Below, one piece after another: positions 59,088-64,000 of a DNA stretch of 64,000 nucleotides; the first letter of the stretch is position 1, and every line of letters starts with the position of its first letter. The notes beneath the pieces are model-generated. The model did no database searches and was not told the origin of the DNA. It was given only the letters and a program-made list of their open reading frames with translations. The DNA comes from Brevibacillus invocatus (GTDB taxonomy: Bacteria > Bacillota > Bacilli > Brevibacillales > Brevibacillaceae): assembly GCF_003710915.1 (NCBI RefSeq), contig NZ_RHHR01000029.1, forward strand, positions 98,901 through 162,900, given 5' to 3'. Both the position numbers and the translations under genes were made by a program.

Positions 59088-61430
59088 TTGAAGAACAGAC
59101 AAAAGCAATCTGATGCCCTATCATCACAAGTCCAGGATAAAATGAGACAAACCTTACAAAACCTGCAAAACGTAGTCTTTACCTACACCAAGCGAGAAGA
59201 TGGTGTTTTCATCTATACCTTGTACGAGGGCAAAATTGCGGAAGAGCTAGGCTTGACTACGGATACGATCTTTGGCAAAACGCTGCATCAGGTCTTCACA
59301 GCCGAGAAAGCGGACTATTTGACCCGGTTCTACACGGAAGCGTACAAAGGGATTACCGTTACCTATGAATTCGAGTATGCAGGAAAGATGTTTCACAATG
59401 TCCTCTCCCCGATCATCGAGCATGGAGAGGTTGTAGAAGTCGTAGGCTCTGCGATTGACATCTCCGACCGAAAAACAATGGAGCTTCAATTGGCAAAAGC
59501 CAGAGACCAGGCATTGCTGTCTTCCCGGCTGAAGTCCGAATTTTTATCGACGATGAGTCACGAGATCCGTACGCCCATGAATGGCATTATCGGGATGATC
59601 GATCTCCTTTTGCAATCGCCGCTGAACGACGAACAGCAAAGGTACGCCAACATCGTCAAGACATCGGCCCACTCTCTTCTGGCGATCATCAATGACATCC
59701 TGGATTTCTCCAAAATGGAAGCGGGCAAAATGCAGCTGGAAATCATCGATTTTGACCTTCTGGCATTGATGGAGGACACCGTAGAGCTGATGGCAGCCAA
59801 AGCATCTGGCAAACAACTCCCGCTCTATTTGTATGTGGACCCGTCCCTCCCATCGATTTGGCGGGGAGACAGCGGACGAATCCGTCAAGTACTGCTCAAT
59901 CTGATTGGAAACGCGATCAAGTTCACCAATACAGGTGAAATCGCCATTCGCGTTACAGCCAAAACTGATCATGCCCAGATTCCAACGCTCTCCATTTCGG
60001 TGCGAGACACAGGAATCGGCATTCCTAAAGAAGATGCACATCGCCTGTTTCAGCCCTTTACCCAGATCAACGGCTCCGCTTCACGCCAATTCGCCGGTAC
60101 AGGTCTAGGCTTGTCTATTTGCAAACACATCGCTCAATTGATGGATGGCGAGGTCTCTTTTGAGAGCGAGGTCAACAAGGGGTCTACATTTACTTTTACG
60201 ATCCCGCTTGAAGTCGTGCAGGATCAGCAGGCTGAGTCCAGACAGATGTCTGCCCTCCCACCCAAGCTGCGAATTTTATGTATACTAAACAATCAAAGAG
60301 ATTATGAGCATATCCGGGAGTATCTGTCCAGCTTGGGCGTACAGAGCCACTATGCCCAAAACGCAGAACTAGCCGCCAGCTTGTTTTTGCCGAGCAAACA
60401 GGTCCCTTACGATTGCCTGATCGTCGATTGTGAAGAGAATGATCTTCTTCCATTATACTCCGTGATTAATCATCCCATAAATTTGAAAATGATAAAGATT
60501 CATTCCTCCCTTCCTTTTGCGAAAGAGAGCAAGACTGCTTCTGTCCAACCGCTCCTCTTTGACAGCTATCTGTCCAGACCGATCAAACAATCCCAGCTGC
60601 TCTACCTGCTGAGTGACAAAAAGAGGCAGACACAACGGCTCCCGCATTTGCCAGGGGAAACGCAGCCAGGCAATGCCATGGCGAGCAAATCTGATTTTCA
60701 AATATTGCTTACGGAAGATAACGAAATCAATGCGGAAATCGTCACGCTCCAATTAAAACAGCTTGGCCTCCACCCCCATCTGGCTAAAAACGGTCTAGAA
60801 GCTCTCGGATACACAGCCAAACACCGTTACGACCTGATTTTTATGGACTGCCAGATGCCTGAAATGAACGGCTTTGAGACGACCCGACGAATTCGTCAAA
60901 GCGAGCTGAGCACGGGGCTACACGTCCCGATCATCGCCCTGACAGCCAATGCCATGCGTGAGGACCGCGACTTGTGCCTCGAAGCAGGGATGGATGATTA
61001 CCTGAGCAAGCCTTTTACCTTCGAACAGCTTCAAGCGATACTGGAAAAATGGCTGCCTGGTGTGATTCCCACCAACCAGATTTTGTTTGATGACCAAAAA
61101 GTGATTCATCTGTTTCGCCGGGGTGCACATCCAGAAGGGCAGGAAAAATGGCATGCCTTTATCCAAACCTTTGAACGGCAAAATACGAAAGCCATGGCGC
61201 AGCTGAAAGAGGCCATTTTACAAAAGGACCAGCCTTTCTTTACCCGAATCCTTCATTCTACCAAATCAGGCTGCGCATTTATCGGAGCCATCAGTTTGGT
61301 TGAGCTCCTTGCTCAGATGGAGGAAATGGACTGCAATTCCAATCAAAGAGAGGCTCTCACCTATCTATCGGCAGTTCAGCGAGAGTTTTGGAGAGTCCAT
61401 GAATATTTGCGGGGGCTTCAAACCTCATAA
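59088..61430 (+). CDS. Hybrid sensor kinase: PAS-HisKA-HATPase-REC-REC-Hpt
   Basis: A 780-residue cytoplasmic hybrid kinase. Residues ~20-130 are PAS (FTYTKREDGVFIYTLYEGKI). HisKA has His158 in FLSTMSHEIRTPMNG. The HATPase has LNLIGNAIKFTNTGEIAIRV, VRDTGIGIPKEDAHRLF and FAGTGLGLSICKHIA. A first receiver (~395-515) is degenerate. The second has ILLTEDNEINAEIV and Asp587 in DLIFMDCQMPEMNGFE. The C-terminal Hpt carries His723 in ILHSTKSGCAFIGA. A full internal phosphorelay is thus possible. It starts with TTG (AAGGTGG upstream). Confidence 0.9.
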   Translation: MKNRQKQSDALSSQVQDKMRQTLQNLQNVVFTYTKREDGVFIYTLYEGKIAEELGLTTDTIFGKTLHQVFTAEKADYLTRFYTEAYKGITVTYEFEYAGKMFHNVLSPIIEHGEVVEVVGSAIDISDRKTMELQLAKARDQALLSSRLKSEFLSTMSHEIRTPMNGIIGMIDLLLQSPLNDEQQRYANIVKTSAHSLLAIINDILDFSKMEAGKMQLEIIDFDLLALMEDTVELMAAKASGKQLPLYLYVDPSLPSIWRGDSGRIRQVLLNLIGNAIKFTNTGEIAIRVTAKTDHAQIPTLSISVRDTGIGIPKEDAHRLFQPFTQINGSASRQFAGTGLGLSICKHIAQLMDGEVSFESEVNKGSTFTFTIPLEVVQDQQAESRQMSALPPKLRILCILNNQRDYEHIREYLSSLGVQSHYAQNAELAASLFLPSKQVPYDCLIVDCEENDLLPLYSVINHPINLKMIKIHSSLPFAKESKTASVQPLLFDSYLSRPIKQSQLLYLLSDKKRQTQRLPHLPGETQPGNAMASKSDFQILLTEDNEINAEIVTLQLKQLGLHPHLAKNGLEALGYTAKHRYDLIFMDCQMPEMNGFETTRRIRQSELSTGLHVPIIALTANAMREDRDLCLEAGMDDYLSKPFTFEQLQAILEKWLPGVIPTNQILFDDQKVIHLFRRGAHPEGQEKWHAFIQTFERQNTKAMAQLKEAILQKDQPFFTRILHSTKSGCAFIGAISLVELLAQMEEMDCNSNQREALTYLSAVQREFWRVHEYLRGLQTS

Positions 61431-61445
61431 TCCATAGGCAAGTGT

Positions 61446-61484
61446 GAAAGCCAGAATTCTGCTCGACGTAGAATTCTGGCTTTC
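61446..61484. terminator. Bidirectional terminator
   Basis: GAAAGCCAGAATTCT (61446-61460) pairs perfectly with 61470-61484, between the convergent hybrid kinase and flavin reductase genes. Confidence 0.85.
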
Positions 61485-61509
61485 GTGTATGGCATTCTGG
61501 GTAAAAAAA

Positions 61510-62010
61510 CTAGGCAAACCAACTATCCGGGATGCTGCCGACCTTGCGTCTGAAGTACAGCAAGGGCTCTTTGTCTGTTTTTTCAATATGCACCACTTCG
61601 CCAATAAAGATCGTGTGATCCCCGGCTTCCACGACCTGGGCTGTCTTGCATTCCATCAACCCTAGCGACTCCGGCAGAACAGGCAGCCTTCTCTTGGACC
61701 AGCTCCACTCTACATCGTCAAACTTGTTGGGCTCTCTGCTCGCAAAGCGCCAGCAAACCTCGTTCTGATCCACTGCCAGAATGTGTACGGCGAACCTCCC
61801 TGCCTTCTTAAAAGCATGCAAGGATCCCGCCTTGGCGTCTACACAGAAGAGTACCAACAGAGGATCGATGGAGACGGATACAAAGGAGTTCGCCGTCAGA
61901 CCAGCTGGATTCCCTTCTGCATCCTCTGTCGTAATAATGGTAACTCCCGTTGGATAGCTACCCATGATCGCCTTGAACGTATCGACGTTCTTGTTCACAT
62001 GTGTTTGCAT
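61510..62010 (-). CDS. Flavin reductase (FMN, two-component monooxygenase type)
   Basis: A 166-residue flavin reductase of the HpaC/RutF-like split-barrel family. Landmarks: FKAIMGSYPTGVTIITTEDA, GLTANSFVSVSIDPLLVLFC and AGDHTIFIGEVVHIEKTDKE, then YFRRKVG. It supplies reduced FMN to an oxygenase; the LLM enzyme at 56330 is a candidate partner. GGGGAGGAACACGA precedes the ATG. It lies 80 bases after the NCS1 permease and is probably co-transcribed with it. Confidence 0.92.
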   Translation of the reverse strand: MQTHVNKNVDTFKAIMGSYPTGVTIITTEDAEGNPAGLTANSFVSVSIDPLLVLFCVDAKAGSLHAFKKAGRFAVHILAVDQNEVCWRFASREPNKFDDVEWSWSKRRLPVLPESLGLMECKTAQVVEAGDHTIFIGEVVHIEKTDKEPLLYFRRKVGSIPDSWFA

Positions 62011-62090
62011 TCGTGTTCCTCCCCTTCTCCTATCCGTTGCTTCTTTTCTCTCTTTTGATTATGCGGGAACGGCGATTTGCTTTTCGTTAC

Positions 62091-63539
62091 TCATTTCATG
62101 TTTAAGGAACGCAAATTTGGTCCATCCACCGCATACTTGGGCTTGAATACATACAAACGAAGGATCGGATAGACGACACCGGATACGACCAGTGATGTAA
62201 AGAACTCAATCGGCACGACGGTATTCAGGACGTAGTGTGCCAGGATTACCCCAATGATTGTAGACAGGACGCCTGACCAGTTGATTTCCTCTGCTCCGAA
62301 TTTGGCTGTATCCTGCTGCCCCAGCTTTGGACGAACGATGAAATAGTCTGCGATCATAATACCGGCAAAGCAGGTTGTAATCACACCCAGAATCGTGATC
62401 CAGGCGTTGACCAACGCAAGGATTTGCCCGTAAAGCATGATCAGACCAATGACGTTCCCCATCACGACGAAGACGAAGCGTCCGGGCTTCCAGTTCAAAC
62501 TGGCGAAAAGATTGGACAAGGCGAGCGAGCCGCTGTACGTATTGAGCACCTGTGCCTTGAATTGCGCCAACACCATTAATATAAATCCAATGATTCCACC
62601 GAAAATGATAAAGGCTGCTGCGATACTGTCAGGGCTTTGCAAGGCTGTCTGTGCCGCTGTCGCCGCATCCATGCCCTGCACCTTCATATAGTATTCCGTA
62701 ATCGTCGGCATCCCGGCAAACATCACCAGTCCGCCAATGGTCAGCATGCAAATATCCATTGCGATGTTCCCCAGGAATGCTGCGATCCCGATATCCCGCG
62801 ACCTTTTCGCATAGCGCCCAAAGTCTGCATCGACCAGCGCCAAAGCTCCCGCAGACCCGATCAGTACGTTAATCCCGAAGATCAGCTTGTCCGTATCGCT
62901 CGTCACGCCCATCGAAGCGAGAACCTCAGGTGGGAATTGTGCTCCGAATGAGAGGACAGAGCTCCAGGACTGACCCGATGCCGCGATAATGTCAAAGAGC
63001 ATGTACAGCAGCACGGCGAAAAACGCGATCAAAGAATAGGATGATACCTTCGCTACCAATTTGAAACCGAATGTGGTAATAACAATCCATAATATCGTTA
63101 AGATTCCGTAAATCACGATCTTTGCTGTCAGCGTGTCCTCGATGGCAAAGAAAAATAGAAAGCCCTTGTACAACAACGCATTCTCAATGGCTAAAAAACC
63201 TAGAATCATGAAGCCATAGATCGCGGAAGCAATAATCGAGCCTTTGATTCCGAAGCCGTATATGCGCGACATGACCGTACTTGAAAGGCCTGATTTAAAG
63301 GCGATGTGCCCAACAGCCCAACCCAGCGCTCCTCCTACGACCGTCACGATCAGCCCTGCGATGATCCCGATTTTAATCCCTGCAACAAACGTGACCAGTG
63401 CCCCGAAAAACAGCTGAATGAGTGTGGTCGCAATCCCCGCTGTATTCCAGGAGAGACTCAGCCAGCCTTGACGCTCTGACTCCGGCACGCTCTCCAGCGC
63501 ATGGTCTTCAATGACAGACTGCATATCTTTTTCGCTCAT
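62091..63539 (-). CDS. NCS1-family nucleobase/cation symporter (cytosine/purine permease-like)
   Basis: A 482-residue transporter with about 12 membrane helices. NCS1 features: NTAGIATTLIQLFFGALVTF, YGFGIKGSIIASAIYGFMIL, DADFGRYAKRSRDIGIAAFL (conserved D-F-x-R-Y) and IMIADYFIVRPKL. It imports a nucleobase-like compound (cytosine, purine or related heterocycle). Together with a flavin reductase it resembles a pyrimidine/heterocycle utilisation module, but the enzyme set of the Rut pathway is not present. Confidence 0.88.
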   Translation of the reverse strand: MSEKDMQSVIEDHALESVPESERQGWLSLSWNTAGIATTLIQLFFGALVTFVAGIKIGIIAGLIVTVVGGALGWAVGHIAFKSGLSSTVMSRIYGFGIKGSIIASAIYGFMILGFLAIENALLYKGFLFFFAIEDTLTAKIVIYGILTILWIVITTFGFKLVAKVSSYSLIAFFAVLLYMLFDIIAASGQSWSSVLSFGAQFPPEVLASMGVTSDTDKLIFGINVLIGSAGALALVDADFGRYAKRSRDIGIAAFLGNIAMDICMLTIGGLVMFAGMPTITEYYMKVQGMDAATAAQTALQSPDSIAAAFIIFGGIIGFILMVLAQFKAQVLNTYSGSLALSNLFASLNWKPGRFVFVVMGNVIGLIMLYGQILALVNAWITILGVITTCFAGIMIADYFIVRPKLGQQDTAKFGAEEINWSGVLSTIIGVILAHYVLNTVVPIEFFTSLVVSGVVYPILRLYVFKPKYAVDGPNLRSLNMK

Positions 63540-63742
63540 ACTCGTAACCACCCTTAAAGGAATAAAATAAATGAAGAATAAAAAGATCCAACATTAAAAA
63601 TATTCTGTATATAAATGAATCAATTTCATAAATTAGAGCCCTACGGGCTCAAGGTTTTTTGAGCATAGAAAAAGGAGTACCTCCCCAAATCTCTAATAAG
63701 TTAAGTACGACCAAAACTTATGAGAACTGGAGGTGACTCCCA
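63540..63742. other. Intergenic region with a hairpin before the IS transposase
   Basis: An AT-rich 200-base region. GAGCCC-TAC-GGGCTC (63636-63650) followed by AAGGTTTTTT looks like a plus-strand terminator or an insertion-sequence end structure. The left inverted repeat of the element is not definable without its other end, which lies outside the window. Confidence 0.5.
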
Positions 63743-64000
63743 ATGTCCATTATAAGACAAGGAAGCCTGTTTGATATACAAGAATTATTCGATTTAGAAC
63801 CTCCCAAACGATTTGGAGCGATTTTTTCCACCCTTGACATCGATCCGATTCTTTGTGTTATCTCCAAAAAGTCGATCTATGGAGCTCCTACTGAGTTGAA
63901 TTATGTTGCTATGCTGTATTCTTTGGTCGCTCGAATCGTAGAACGGATTCCAACCGTGAAAGATTTACGGAAACGGCTTAAACATGACTTTATCTTTCGA
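63743..64000 (+). CDS. IS transposase, N-terminal part (IS1182/IS5-like), 3' end outside window
   Basis: The ATG at 63743, with CTGGAGGTGACTCCCA, opens at least 86 codons: MSIIRQGSLFDIQELFDLEP, then TLDIDPILCVISKKSIYGAP and VERIPTVKDLRKRLKHDF. This N-terminus is that of IS1182/IS5-type DDE transposases of Firmicutes, with the P-T-x-K-D-L-x-x-x-L segment. The DDE residues lie beyond the window. Completeness cannot be judged. Confidence 0.75.
   Translation, partial: MSIIRQGSLFDIQELFDLEPPKRFGAIFSTLDIDPILCVISKKSIYGAPTELNYVAMLYSLVARIVERIPTVKDLRKRLKHDFIFR

Noticed and set aside
1..64000. CRISPR array, rRNA or tRNA genes
   Set aside because: No regularly spaced repeats, no rRNA-like stretch and no tRNA cloverleaf with a CCA-type acceptor were recognised on either strand by eye. 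A covariance-model scan would be decisive.

Overview
The window looks like chromosomal DNA of a spore-forming Brevibacillus-type Firmicute. Reasons: remnants of a gerA-type germination operon, KinB-like orphan sensor kinases, a ComA-like regulator, a spore-surface-like three-gene cluster, strong AGGAGG ribosome sites with frequent GTG/TTG starts, PBSX-like phage tail genes, an S-box (SAM-I) riboswitch and an IS1341-type TnpB. No rRNA, tRNA or CRISPR array was seen.

Layout. (1) 1-5,280: the end of a glycine-betaine ABC ATPase gene faces a GbsR-type regulator across a palindromic operator. An isochorismatase-family hydrolase, ywbE and small proteins follow, around a deletion scar in which an Hpt-REC gene runs into the start of gerAB and then the end of gerAC. 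(2) 5,265-10,273: a soluble sensor kinase, a cluster of spore-surface-like genes with a shared N-terminal module, and a soluble chemoreceptor-like protein with a C-terminal Cache-like domain. (3) 10,315-20,270: a decayed PBSX-like prophage. The holin and amidase look intact, while the tail genes carry repeated homopolymer frameshifts. Cold-shock, cupin, flavin reductase, XRE and GNAT genes are interspersed, and an ArpU-like regulator lies under a perfect LexA box.

(4) 20,343-33,295 (all minus strand): an 11-gene L-rhamnose operon, rhaT-rhaP-rhaQ-rhaS-rhaEW-lutA-lutB-lutC-rhaM-rhaB-rhaA. It encodes an ABC importer, mutarotase, isomerase, kinase and a bifunctional aldolase/lactaldehyde dehydrogenase. 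LutABC sits in the middle and would oxidise the L-lactate made from lactaldehyde to pyruvate, so the whole route from sugar to central metabolism is in one transcript. (5) 33,472-41,983: tag, a TnpB element whose predicted catalytic and zinc residues are non-canonical, a Lon-like membrane protease, solA, an orphan metQ, and a Rieske/amidohydrolase pair with a TetR regulator and a perfect 20-bp palindrome.

(6) 42,221-47,573: a ribose-type ABC importer whose leader is a SAM-I riboswitch with terminator. This implies uptake of a methionine-salvage sugar such as methylthioribose rather than ribose. (7) 47,771-63,539: a KinB-like kinase, GNAT, a secreted TIM-barrel-like protein, two PYROXD2-like FAD oxidoreductases beside a Crp/Fnr regulator, a mini riboflavin-kinase-like peptide, a luciferase-like monooxygenase, an MBL hydrolase, a ComA-like regulator divergent from a hybrid kinase, and a flavin reductase with an NCS1 permease. 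The window ends inside an IS transposase gene.

The most interesting signals are the SAM-controlled sugar-type importer, lutABC inside the rhamnose operon, matching hairpins behind both binding-protein genes, the TnpB with altered catalytic residues, and several deletion scars that join unrelated genes.
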